From Paenibacillus paridis (GTDB lineage Bacteria > Bacillota > Bacilli > Paenibacillales > Paenibacillaceae), in the NCBI RefSeq assembly GCF_006345825.1, contig NZ_VCIX01000069.1:1-64000 (forward strand): a stretch of 64,000 nucleotides of DNA, given 5' to 3'. A program made the translations under genes and the position numbers. The notes under the pieces are model-generated. The model saw only the letters and a program-made list of their open reading frames with translations, had not been told where the DNA came from and made no database searches. Below, piece by piece: positions 52,905-60,854 of the stretch; the stretch's first letter is position 1, and each line of letters starts with the position of its first letter.

Positions 52905-53528
52905 ATTAACTTCTCCTCCTGTGTTATATATTTCTCTCTGTCTATTCCATAGTCTATTTTATGTTATATAAGTTAACAAGCTAAAAAACGGCGAATAAAG
53001 CGTTAACAATAGGTTTTATCTCTATAAATCTCTTTATAACACCCTCTCACTCTCTTTATTGCAGATTACAAATGTTAGTTTTATTTACACAAAACCTCTC
53101 TAAATCTAATATATTGTTTTCCATAATGATACCTAAACATAATAAATTTCCTGACCACAAACTGCAGTTACTCCTTTATTAAATCAGATATATATTTTAA
53201 AAATCCGATCAAAATACGAACGATTAAAACTAAAAGTATCGATTAATTAAAATATTTCAATTCTATTATTCATTTTTTTACATATAGAATAAAATCCTCT
53301 TCGTTACTCACGGATTATGACTGCTTATGTCCCTCCGCCAAAATCTAACATGGAAACTATCGCATATCCCCCTCGTGTAAACTTTCCACACAAACTCTTC
53401 CTTCGCTTAGCGCCATTCCAGCCAACTTGTACCACTTTTCATCACGCAAGCAAAAAGCTCCATTTCGCTTTATTTATGCCGCTGCGCGTCTTTTTTTGCA
53501 TTCAAGCTTGGTTATGCAACTCCCGTAG
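52905..53528. other. AT-rich non-coding gap, about 620 bp
   Basis: Strongly AT-rich stretch with poly-T/poly-A tracts and no gene-quality reading frame (a 71-codon frame at 53317-53532 lacks a ribosome site and recognisable features). It separates the divergent asparaginase pair from the cse60 unit and must contain the asparaginase promoter, which I could not pin down. Confidence 0.6.
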
Positions 53529-53557
53529 TTGACACTCACAATTCCCAATGCTATGGT
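53529..53557 (+). promoter_or_regulatory. probable SigA promoter of cse60 unit
   Basis: TTGACA (53529-53534), 17-bp spacer, TATGGT (53552-53557). A leader hairpin (AGGCATTCCGC at 53568-53578 and GCGGGGTGCCT at 53586-53596) follows before the ribosome site. Confidence 0.6.
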
Positions 53558-53628
53558 GGACGTGAAAAGGCATTCCGCTACTTTCGCGGGGTGCCTATCT
53601 GTCTATTTGGCAAGGGGGTGTGATCAGC

Positions 53629-53820
53629 ATGATACAGGTAAAAGAGTTTATCGATACGGATACGGTATTTGCAGAAAAAAGGGCAAACGAGTTTCTGGCG
53701 GAGCTCAATGACGATCAAGTCATTAATATTTGCTACGGCTCCATGATCAAGACTGCAACATCCGGCAACACCTACCAACGCAGCACGATTCTGGTCGTTT
53801 ATAAGCAAAACAAAGAATAG
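53629..53820 (+). CDS. cse60: Cse60-like sporulation protein
   Basis: 63 aa. Start ATG at 53629, with GGGGGTG nine bases upstream. Sequence MIQVKEFIDTDTVFAEKRAN, ending RSTILVVYKQNKE, matches the small sporulation-associated protein Cse60 of Bacillota as I recall it. The B. subtilis gene is under SigE in the mother cell; here an apparent SigA-type promoter is seen instead. Function unknown. The next small frame starts 26 bp downstream. Confidence 0.88.
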   Translation: MIQVKEFIDTDTVFAEKRANEFLAELNDDQVINICYGSMIKTATSGNTYQRSTILVVYKQNKE

Positions 53821-53845
53821 GATTAAAGAAAGCGGGTGATCCACC

Positions 53846-54025
53846 ATTAAGCCCCGTCAGGACAATCTGGCACCACCTTCGAAGAAGGGGAATGAGGCAA
53901 AGGACATTCGAGGCACTAAAGTAGATAAGTGGGAAGTTTTCTTCCATGTTCTTTCATGTACGGCAACGATCGCTATTATTGCAGCAGCTATCGGATATAC
54001 CGTTTACCTATTGGTTAAGCAATAA
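53846..54025 (+). CDS. 59-aa membrane miniprotein with apparent ATT start
   Basis: Frame from ATT 53846 to TAA 54025. Upstream GGGTGATC (53834-53841) is a good ribosome-site match at the right distance, and no ATG, GTG or TTG exists in frame before the last codons, so ATT (or a later CTG) must be the start if it is real. Product: hydrophilic Lys/Pro-rich N-terminus (IKPRQDNLAPPSKKGNEAKD) then one transmembrane helix (WEVFFHVLSCTATIAIIAAA onward) and a short LVKQ end. Unknown function; possible cse60 partner. Confidence 0.55.
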   Translation: MKPRQDNLAPPSKKGNEAKDIRGTKVDKWEVFFHVLSCTATIAIIAAAIGYTVYLLVKQ

Positions 54026-54076
54026 GAACAGCTGCGCATTGCAACCGTTATCACTTATTTAGCACGGAGGTTGATC

Positions 54077-54139
54077 ATGAACCATTTTACTAACGATCGA
54101 TTGTTTATGTTAAAGAGCGGAATATTCACAAAGCCATAG
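54077..54139 (+). CDS. 20-aa micro-ORF with strong ribosome site
   Basis: ATG 54077 to TAG 54137-54139, 20 codons (starting MNHFTNDRLF). GGAGGTTGATC lies directly upstream, an excellent ribosome site for so short a frame. It may encode a small peptide or be a remnant. No homology can be claimed. Confidence 0.35.
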   Translation: MNHFTNDRLFMLKSGIFTKP

Positions 54140-54167
54140 TCCTCCTCCCCCTGTCCCATCAGGAAAT

Positions 54168-54218
54168 CAAAGAAGCAAGCAGCCTGCCGGGTAACGGCGT
54201 CAGCTACTTGCTTCTTTG
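54168..54218. terminator. hairpin, probable terminator
   Basis: CAAAGAAGCAAG (54168-54179) and CTTGCTTCTTTG (54207-54218) flank a GC-rich inner stem. Lies between the cse60 unit and the convergent end of the methyltransferase gene. Confidence 0.55.
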
Positions 54219-54251
54219 CGTTATATCCTATAGTTGTCCTTGATTTCCATG

Positions 54252-55073
54252 CTACTTCACACCCAGACGCATGCGATAGCTAAACATAACCTCAAGTGTC
54301 CGTCCTGCAAAATAACGCTCAACACTGCTCTTAAAGGCTTGAAGCGTCGAATGAAGCTCTGACGATCCGAGCTTGAACACAGCCTGTATGCCGCCTTGGC
54401 TAAGCGCCAAACCAATATACCGCTCCGCATCGCATGTCTCCATATTGTGGAACACAATCTCTTTGGCAAACTGAAAATGTCCACTCTTCCTTATCTGCTC
54501 CAGATGTTGTTCCTTATCCCGCTTGCTTGCCCGATTTTTCTCAGGAATTCGCTTGGCGATAATTTCTTCAGTGTGGTTAATCAACTGCTGGTACTCCGCT
54601 TCCACGCTCCAATGCAGCGTTGGCGGCCAATCGCAATCGTAAGCGGCAAATACGCCTCCCGGCTGAAGAACCCGGGCAAACTCGCGTAGCGTGCTGACCG
54701 GCTCCATCCAATGAAAGGATTGGGAGCATGTAACAACGCTAACGCTTTCTCCGTCCAGAGGCAGCTTGTCCGAATATCCCTTAACAAAGGAGATATGCTC
54801 CGCTCCCGTTATCTCAGACAAACGAGAGATTGCCTTGCCTCTCATATCATCATTAGGTTCTATGCCAATGATACGCTCAGCATGCTCACGCCACACAAAG
54901 GAGGAGAGGCCCGTGCCACAGCCTACATCCGCAACGAGCTCAGGCGAGCGGCCCAAATAACTAGTAAGAATCGTTATAACGGCCGTCGGCGCTTTCGGTC
55001 GATGCTGATCATAATCATTTTCAAATCCGGAGAAACGATCAATATTATTTTGCGAATGGCTTCCTTGTGTCAT
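54252..55073 (-). CDS. SAM-dependent methyltransferase (class I)
   Basis: 273 aa. ATG 55073 is chosen because TGGAGG lies eight bases upstream; the longer frame to 55091 overlaps it. Rossmann SAM site ELVADVGCGTGLSSFV (about residues 42-57), acidic ribose contact in IIGIEPNDDM, and VVTCSQSFHWMEP (about 105-117), a form typical of small-molecule methyltransferases related to UbiE/trans-aconitate methyltransferase. Substrate unknown. It is the last gene of the minus-strand cAMP operon; only 36 bp after the NHL gene, so cotranscription is likely though not proven. Confidence 0.88.
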   Translation of the reverse strand: MTQGSHSQNNIDRFSGFENDYDQHRPKAPTAVITILTSYLGRSPELVADVGCGTGLSSFVWREHAERIIGIEPNDDMRGKAISRLSEITGAEHISFVKGYSDKLPLDGESVSVVTCSQSFHWMEPVSTLREFARVLQPGGVFAAYDCDWPPTLHWSVEAEYQQLINHTEEIIAKRIPEKNRASKRDKEQHLEQIRKSGHFQFAKEIVFHNMETCDAERYIGLALSQGGIQAVFKLGSSELHSTLQAFKSSVERYFAGRTLEVMFSYRMRLGVK

Positions 55074-55109
55074 TGCACAGCCTCCATCCAAAGGATATTG
55101 CTAAGCTTA

Positions 55110-56576
55110 TTACTGCCCGCTGCCTATAATAATAGCATTGTATTCCGTATCCTGCACAAGCACTAATGAGGCGGCGTCCGCCAAATGGTTAGCCTCTATA
55201 TAAAGGGCGCCCTTCACCAACACGACAGTTTGCTTCGCATTTGCTTTAAGCGCAAGCTTCCAGTCGCTTTTGGTCAATAGAACCTCCTTGGTTGCCGCGT
55301 TCCATTTGATTTCCGCTCCCCACGCTTCAAACACCGCACGAGCCGGAAGATAGGTCTTATCCCCGCTTTTGTAAGGCTTCTGCTCAGCAGCAAACTTAAC
55401 TTGCTTGCCATTTAACCATACTTGCATATCCTTGCTAGCTGGCAAAAGCTCCGTGCCCGCAATCAAATCCTCTACAGTTTGAATAGGTTTAAGCGCCTTT
55501 GGATCAACCTCAAGCGTCTTGACGCCGTTGTTCAACGTATCGGAAACGTATAATTTCCCCGCCGTATAAAGCAGAGCAGAGGGCTGATTAAATTGAGCTA
55601 TTTCCGCTGCGCCTACCTTATCTCCAGGCGCAGTCTGGCCTGCAATGGAGATAACCCCTCCGTCAGCTTGTACGGCGCGAATCCGGTTATTCAAGCTGTC
55701 TGCAACAAACAGCACGCCGCCCGCATAAGCCAGGCCGCGTGGCCGGTTGAATTTAGCATCCCCACTCTTGCCGTTTACATAGCCGCCCGCCATATAACCG
55801 GTCAATGCATCTACAGCCGTTGGTTTGCCGGCGATTGTCGTCACCTTGCCATCACGGATGTAACGAATCAAATGGTTGCCGCTATCCGCTACATATAATC
55901 CGCCCTTCTCGTCGAATACAAGGCCCGCAGGCTCGTTAAACAACGCTTCAGAGGCACAGCCGTCCTTATAGCCGCCAGCCGCATTTGCCACTCCCGCAAA
56001 AACTGTCGTCACGCCTTCAGGAGAGATGACGCGAATGACGTTATTCAGCGAATCAGCGACATAGACATTATCCTTCGCATCAACCGCCAGTCCAGCCGGT
56101 GCATTAAACTGCGCCTCTCCGAATTTCCCGTCCTTATTTCCTGCTTTGCCGTTACCAGCAGCCGTATACACCCGATCATTTACGATTCTGCGGACGACAT
56201 GGTTATCTGTATCGCTGACATAAATAACGCCTTTACTGTTTACTGCCGAGTAAGAAGGATGGTTAAAGGTTGAATTCGCGGCCGTACCGTCAAAATATCC
56301 CTGCTTCGTCAGCGCCGTTACTGGCGTAAGCTTGCCATCTTGCCATTTATTGACTTGATTGCTGCCCGAACTGACAACAATAATGCCGCCATCCGCGGCA
56401 GCAGCCAGCCCCCAGGGCTGACTGACCTTCTCAATAACTCTCACAACCGCCGTTGCATCGACTGTATTAGCGGCAGTGGCAGTAGCTTCCGTTGCCGCTG
56501 CGTAGGCCGTAACATTAACCGCGACAAGCGCGGTAGCAAGCGCCGTGCTCACTGCTAGTAATCGCATTTTCTTCAT
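55110..56576 (-). CDS. secreted NHL-repeat protein with C-terminal stalk domain
   Basis: 488 aa. Signal peptide (about residues 1-28), then six or so NHL-type propeller blades (about 45-370) recognisable by repeats like FNHPSYSAVNSKGVIYVSDT, FNAPAGLAVDAKDNVYVADS and FNEPAGLVFDEKGGLYVADS, then a copper-amine-oxidase-N-like stalk domain (about 390-488; VWLNGKQVKFAAEQKPY, TYLPARAVFEAWG). An extracellular propeller/receptor of unknown ligand. It sits 28 bp after the FecR gene on the same strand, so it likely belongs to the same envelope signalling unit. Confidence 0.87.
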   Translation of the reverse strand: MKKMRLLAVSTALATALVAVNVTAYAAATEATATAANTVDATAVVRVIEKVSQPWGLAAAADGGIIVVSSGSNQVNKWQDGKLTPVTALTKQGYFDGTAANSTFNHPSYSAVNSKGVIYVSDTDNHVVRRIVNDRVYTAAGNGKAGNKDGKFGEAQFNAPAGLAVDAKDNVYVADSLNNVIRVISPEGVTTVFAGVANAAGGYKDGCASEALFNEPAGLVFDEKGGLYVADSGNHLIRYIRDGKVTTIAGKPTAVDALTGYMAGGYVNGKSGDAKFNRPRGLAYAGGVLFVADSLNNRIRAVQADGGVISIAGQTAPGDKVGAAEIAQFNQPSALLYTAGKLYVSDTLNNGVKTLEVDPKALKPIQTVEDLIAGTELLPASKDMQVWLNGKQVKFAAEQKPYKSGDKTYLPARAVFEAWGAEIKWNAATKEVLLTKSDWKLALKANAKQTVVLVKGALYIEANHLADAASLVLVQDTEYNAIIIGSGQ

Positions 56577-56604
56577 GGGAGTGCTCCTTTCGGCTTCTCA
56601 TATT

Positions 56605-59067
56605 TTATAGAGGCGGCGGACTAACCCAAACAATTAGGTAAATTCCATCAATTTGTTCACCGTTTTGCATAATAGGGATGTAGAGTTCATACCAACCAGG
56701 CCTAACATAAGGCTGATTAAAGTAAGAGCCTAACAGAGTCAGCTCGCGAGTTGCCCCATCGCCTGTCAATCGATAAACTTCATCCTCTAATCTATAAGGA
56801 GGCTCAAATCCTTCACAGGACCCAGCAAATCCATAGCAATACATTCTGATTTCTCCGATATCATATCCAAGCGTATGAATCGTGACTTTTTCGTCCGTTT
56901 GTTCCAGGCCATCATAAAGGAATTGAACGTAATAAGGTTGCAGAGTAGCCGCACTTCTTAAGTAAAAGTTGTGTTCTTCTTTCTGTACATCCATGGTTTC
57001 CGGATTTAGCCATGCCCACGGTTCAACTACAACCTTGATATTCGCTCCGTATTCCATAGGATTAGAAAGTACCACGATTAATTGATCGGCGCTCTCAGGG
57101 TCCACAGTTACGCTATCAACGCTAACATTTGTGCATGGCTGGTCACCTTCATTTTCGCCACCCTCGACTAGCGGAGGAGACTCTCCAAAGTCGCAAACCT
57201 TAACAGCCAAGCCGTCTCCAAGCACAGAACGCAACTTTACAAGCGGCGTAGTAAACGGCAGAACCAATGTTGAAGCATCACTCATATACGCGGATTCGCT
57301 CAACGGTTCCGGCGGAGCAGCCCTGCGTACATTTGCGTAGATATCGATCGTCCCTTCAACGGGATTATCATTTCTATCGACGGGATGAATGCTTATTTTA
57401 TATAAACCAACATCCAAATCCTCGCTAGCAAAATAAGAACCAAATAACGTAACACTCAAAATCGTTTGGTAAGAGGGAGAAACGCTAGTGGAAACACTCA
57501 TAATATCATTTAAATTATATACATATTCTGGCGGACATTCATCATCAGCAGAACAGATCCTAGTCACCTCAGCATACTGCATATCGTACTGGTAACCGAG
57601 AGAACTAAACGCTGCCATCCAATTTACCTGTGAATCAGGGTCCCCATGAATATAATCAAACTGGGTGTAATCCTCCTTGAATTTGAATTCAAAACCCTCA
57701 TTCCCCTCTTCATTTACGGTAACTTGATCCAAGTCTTGCACAGCGCCAGTATCAGCATTTTTAAGCTGGTTAGCGTAGACGGTGATTCGAATATCAGAGC
57801 CATATGCAACAGCTTCTCGCAGTTCAATAGACATCCGGTCAGAAAAAGATGAATCGATGGAGATTTTATCTACCATCTCGGTGCGATCAATATAACCCTC
57901 GGTTTCAGGCTGGAAAATCTCAAATTTGATGACTTGAGAAGCATCAGCAGGAGTAATATCATTTATGTTGTTGAGAGCAATATTTGTTGTAAAAGGTAAA
58001 ATAAAAACTTTATCGTTTCTCATATACGTATACAGATTGCTATAAAATTCCGAGGCATCCAGCACAGGTGGTGCCAGAGGCAATTCAGTCGGCATAGGCG
58101 ACGGCACTATCGTCGGTGTCGCAACCGGCCCTTCCGTAGGCGCGATTGTAGGCGTTGCAACCGGTTCATCCGTAGGCATCACCGGTGGTGTCGCCGTTGG
58201 CGCCACAGTCGGCGTCACTGTAGGAGTCGGCGTCGGAGTAGCTGTCGGTGTAATTATACTGCCGCCACCGCCAGTTTGACCTGTTTTATCCTCGTATACG
58301 ATGGTGGAGTCGGTCGTCGACCCCACATTCTCATTAGCAGCTGCAGCCGCTTCTTCTTTTTTCAACTTTTCAATTTGCTGCTTCACCTGGCCAATTAACG
58401 TTTTGTCTGATTTGGCATCTTTCTCCAGCAGCTGCAGGTAATGCTCCAATGCGATAAGCGGGAGGTCAAGATAGTTTAACTTCTCTTTCTTCCCTTCTCC
58501 CTTTTGGTCCAACCGCAGCTGTTCATTAGGGTTCACAAGGGTCTCTGCCGCACGCTTGTCACCATGCTTAGTTTTCACAGCGCCTTCAAAGACGCCTACA
58601 TAGCTTTGCTCATCCTCATAGCGGACAGTAAACTGCGTACCCATAACGCCCATGATCGCCGTCGGCGTCTCAATCTCAAAACGAGAGTCGCCATCCAGCT
58701 TCTTTTTAATCGAAATGACTACCTTGCCCTTCAAAAGGCTGAGGCTTGTCTTGCCGCTAAGCGCTTTAGCGCTTTTGACAAGCTCACTGACAACCAGCGT
58801 CGTATTCGTGCCGATGGTCACCTCTTTGTCACTGTCCAGATCCATCGTTATCTTACCGTCACTACCCGTCATAATCGTATCGCCCTGCGTAATGGCCATC
58901 CCTTTAAAAGCATTAAACTTCTTGGAGCCGCCGCTTTTTTTCACTTCCGCTTTGCCCTCTACAGCCGTCACTTTCCCCGCTTTATCCGTGTCCTTCGCAA
59001 ACACTGCCGTAGGCAGAACAAGCGCCATGACGAGCAAAGAAATGATGATCAACTTCAATGACTTCAT
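56605..59067 (-). CDS. secreted FecR-domain protein
   Basis: 820 aa. Signal peptide (about residues 1-25), FecR domain (about 30-180; AITQGDTIMTGSDGKITMDL, FEIETPTAIMGVMGTQFTVR), helical Lys/Glu segment (about 200-250), a Pro/Thr linker (about 275-335), and two copies of a roughly 200-residue beta domain (VFILPFTTNIALN and LVLPFTTPLVKLR start each; LFGSYFASEDLDVGLYKISI and LLGSYFNQPYVRPGWYELYI end each). FecR-domain proteins commonly partner CHASE2 sensors in other bacteria. Its ATG overlaps the stop of the cyclase by four bases, indicating coupling. It may present a signal to the cyclase on the outer face of the membrane. Confidence 0.88.
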   Translation of the reverse strand: MKSLKLIIISLLVMALVLPTAVFAKDTDKAGKVTAVEGKAEVKKSGGSKKFNAFKGMAITQGDTIMTGSDGKITMDLDSDKEVTIGTNTTLVVSELVKSAKALSGKTSLSLLKGKVVISIKKKLDGDSRFEIETPTAIMGVMGTQFTVRYEDEQSYVGVFEGAVKTKHGDKRAAETLVNPNEQLRLDQKGEGKKEKLNYLDLPLIALEHYLQLLEKDAKSDKTLIGQVKQQIEKLKKEEAAAAANENVGSTTDSTIVYEDKTGQTGGGGSIITPTATPTPTPTVTPTVAPTATPPVMPTDEPVATPTIAPTEGPVATPTIVPSPMPTELPLAPPVLDASEFYSNLYTYMRNDKVFILPFTTNIALNNINDITPADASQVIKFEIFQPETEGYIDRTEMVDKISIDSSFSDRMSIELREAVAYGSDIRITVYANQLKNADTGAVQDLDQVTVNEEGNEGFEFKFKEDYTQFDYIHGDPDSQVNWMAAFSSLGYQYDMQYAEVTRICSADDECPPEYVYNLNDIMSVSTSVSPSYQTILSVTLFGSYFASEDLDVGLYKISIHPVDRNDNPVEGTIDIYANVRRAAPPEPLSESAYMSDASTLVLPFTTPLVKLRSVLGDGLAVKVCDFGESPPLVEGGENEGDQPCTNVSVDSVTVDPESADQLIVVLSNPMEYGANIKVVVEPWAWLNPETMDVQKEEHNFYLRSAATLQPYYVQFLYDGLEQTDEKVTIHTLGYDIGEIRMYCYGFAGSCEGFEPPYRLEDEVYRLTGDGATRELTLLGSYFNQPYVRPGWYELYIPIMQNGEQIDGIYLIVWVSPPPL

Positions 59068-60827
59068 TGCAATCCCTCCAATTCATAGATCGTAATGCCT
59101 TGCTCTTTCCCTTTAACCTTGATCTCCCCAAGCGAACTCGCCTTAATTCGATCCTTAACCGCTTGATATACCGCATCGCTCAAAATAATTTGGCCCGGCT
59201 TTGCGTTGCTCTCCAGCCGCGCCGTCGTATTGACCGTATCGCCAATGGCTGTATAATCCATCCTGCTTTTTGACCCAATGTTGCCGAAGACAGCAGGACC
59301 CGTATGGATGCCGAGGCCAAACTTCACGCCAAAGCCAAAACGTTCAATTAGCTTGCGCTCCAGCGCAGCCGAGCCTTCCTTCATCGCCCAAGCAGCCTGA
59401 ACGGCGCGCATCGGATGATCCTCGAGCAGCAGCGGCGCGTTGAAAATAGCCATGGCCGCATCGCCAATGAACTTATCCAGCGTTCCATCAAACTTAAAGA
59501 TGCAATTGGCCGCCAGATCGAGGTACTCATTTAATATTTCAACGATTTCCTCTGGCTCCGCCTTCTCCGAGAGAGGCGTAAAGCCGCGGATATCGACAAA
59601 CAAAACAGTTAGTTCCCGGCGCGTTCCGCCGAGCTTCAGCCCTTCGTCGCCATTTTTCAAAATCTGGTTAACCACTTCTGGCGCAACGTACCTCCCAAAT
59701 ATATCGGTAACTCTGCGTCGCTCCAGCAGTTCCTCCACATAATGAAAGCCAACGACCACAATACAGCTGATAATGAGCAGCGGCACGGCATATCCGATTG
59801 AGACAATGATTCCCTTGCCATACAAGTAGCTGCTTCCCACTACAAAAACCACAATAAGTACCGCAACGGACAAGAAAGAAATCAGCATGTTCCACTTTCG
59901 GAATAAATAATAGGCCAGCGCCGCCGCGATAAGCAAAATAAGCGCGTTCCATTTCCAATCAAGTTCATGCTTCAAGTGACGATCCATCAGCGCCTGAATA
60001 ATGTTTGCATGAATCTCAACCCCGTACATGGGATTCTTCACTTGCAACGGAGTCAGATAGTCATCTTTAAACCCTGTCGCATAAGGCCCAATAAGAACGA
60101 TACGGTCTTTAAAATAATCCGCTGGCACATCGCCGTTCAGCACGGCAGAATAAGAAACGGCTTCATACTGCTCGGGCTTGCCGCTATAAGCGATATGAAA
60201 CCGCCCAAATGCGTCCAGCGGCAGCATTTCCGCGTCGACCGAACCGCCCGCGCGCTCCATAAACATTTGATAAATGACCCAAGAAAAACTCTCAACCGTC
60301 TCCCCCTGGTACTGAAAGCTGTACAGGGAGTTCCGGACAACCCGATCGCGATCAGGGATCGTATTAATATGGCCGACCGCAGCGGCTGCCGCCTTTAGTT
60401 CCGGGAACGGTTCCGACATCTCCAACGCTTCAATCGCCCCCTGTTTAGCAGAGGAAGCAAACGTGCCATATACCGGCATGATCACATTGCCCGCTTGCGC
60501 TACAGCAGCAATCAACGCTTCATCTGCGGAAGTATCATCCGCCGAAGGCGCAGGAAACGTAACGTCAAAGGCAATGACCGCCGGGTCCCCCTCGGCAAGT
60601 GTATCAATAAGCTGCGCATGAACATTGCGGTTCCAAGGCCAGCTCCCATATTCGTTTACACTCTCGTCATCGATGGCGATAATAGCAATCCGAGTGTCAA
60701 TATCGCTTTCTTTTTGCATAAATCGGTCTTGGAAGAAATAATCCATCGTATCCAGCGATCCCCTATACATCAGGAACACCGACAGCGCCGTTAATGCGGC
60801 AATGATATGGATAAGCTTAAGCTTCAT
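59064..60827 (-). CDS. CHASE2-domain class III adenylate cyclase
   Basis: 587-aa membrane enzyme. ATG 60827 chosen (AAAGGAGG upstream). TM1 at about residues 3-22, extracytoplasmic CHASE2 domain (about 25-280; IAIIAIDDESVNEYGSWPWN, ending MYGVEIHANIIQALMD), three further TM helices (about 290-365), then a class III cyclase domain (about 400-585). Catalytic residues by approximate position: metal Asp 422 (VDIRGFT), adenine-specific Lys 462 (LDKFIGD), metal Asp 466, Asp 524 (MDYTAIGD), Asn 533 and Arg 537 (NTTARLES). Lys and Asp at the purine pair indicate ATP, not GTP. Predicted to make cAMP in response to an extracellular cue. It lies directly downstream of the cNMP-binding transporter (28 bp). 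Confidence 0.93.
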   Translation of the reverse strand: MKLKLIHIIAALTALSVFLMYRGSLDTMDYFFQDRFMQKESDIDTRIAIIAIDDESVNEYGSWPWNRNVHAQLIDTLAEGDPAVIAFDVTFPAPSADDTSADEALIAAVAQAGNVIMPVYGTFASSAKQGAIEALEMSEPFPELKAAAAAVGHINTIPDRDRVVRNSLYSFQYQGETVESFSWVIYQMFMERAGGSVDAEMLPLDAFGRFHIAYSGKPEQYEAVSYSAVLNGDVPADYFKDRIVLIGPYATGFKDDYLTPLQVKNPMYGVEIHANIIQALMDRHLKHELDWKWNALILLIAAALAYYLFRKWNMLISFLSVAVLIVVFVVGSSYLYGKGIIVSIGYAVPLLIISCIVVVGFHYVEELLERRRVTDIFGRYVAPEVVNQILKNGDEGLKLGGTRRELTVLFVDIRGFTPLSEKAEPEEIVEILNEYLDLAANCIFKFDGTLDKFIGDAAMAIFNAPLLLEDHPMRAVQAAWAMKEGSAALERKLIERFGFGVKFGLGIHTGPAVFGNIGSKSRMDYTAIGDTVNTTARLESNAKPGQIILSDAVYQAVKDRIKASSLGEIKVKGKEQGITIYELEGLQ

Positions 60828-60854
60828 AGCAGCCTCCTTTCTTTGTTGATCCAT

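Noticed and set aside
53317..53532. 71-codon plus-strand frame in the AT-rich gap
   Set aside because: No ribosome site, odd composition, and it overlaps the cse60 promoter.
56605..60827. FecR/FecI iron-dicitrate signalling system
   Set aside because: No ECF sigma factor or TonB-type receptor is encoded; the FecR domain here is on a secreted protein partnered with a CHASE2 cyclase.
59064..60827. Guanylate cyclase
   Set aside because: The purine-selecting pair is Lys (about 462) and Asp (about 524), the ATP-specific combination, not Glu/Cys or similar.
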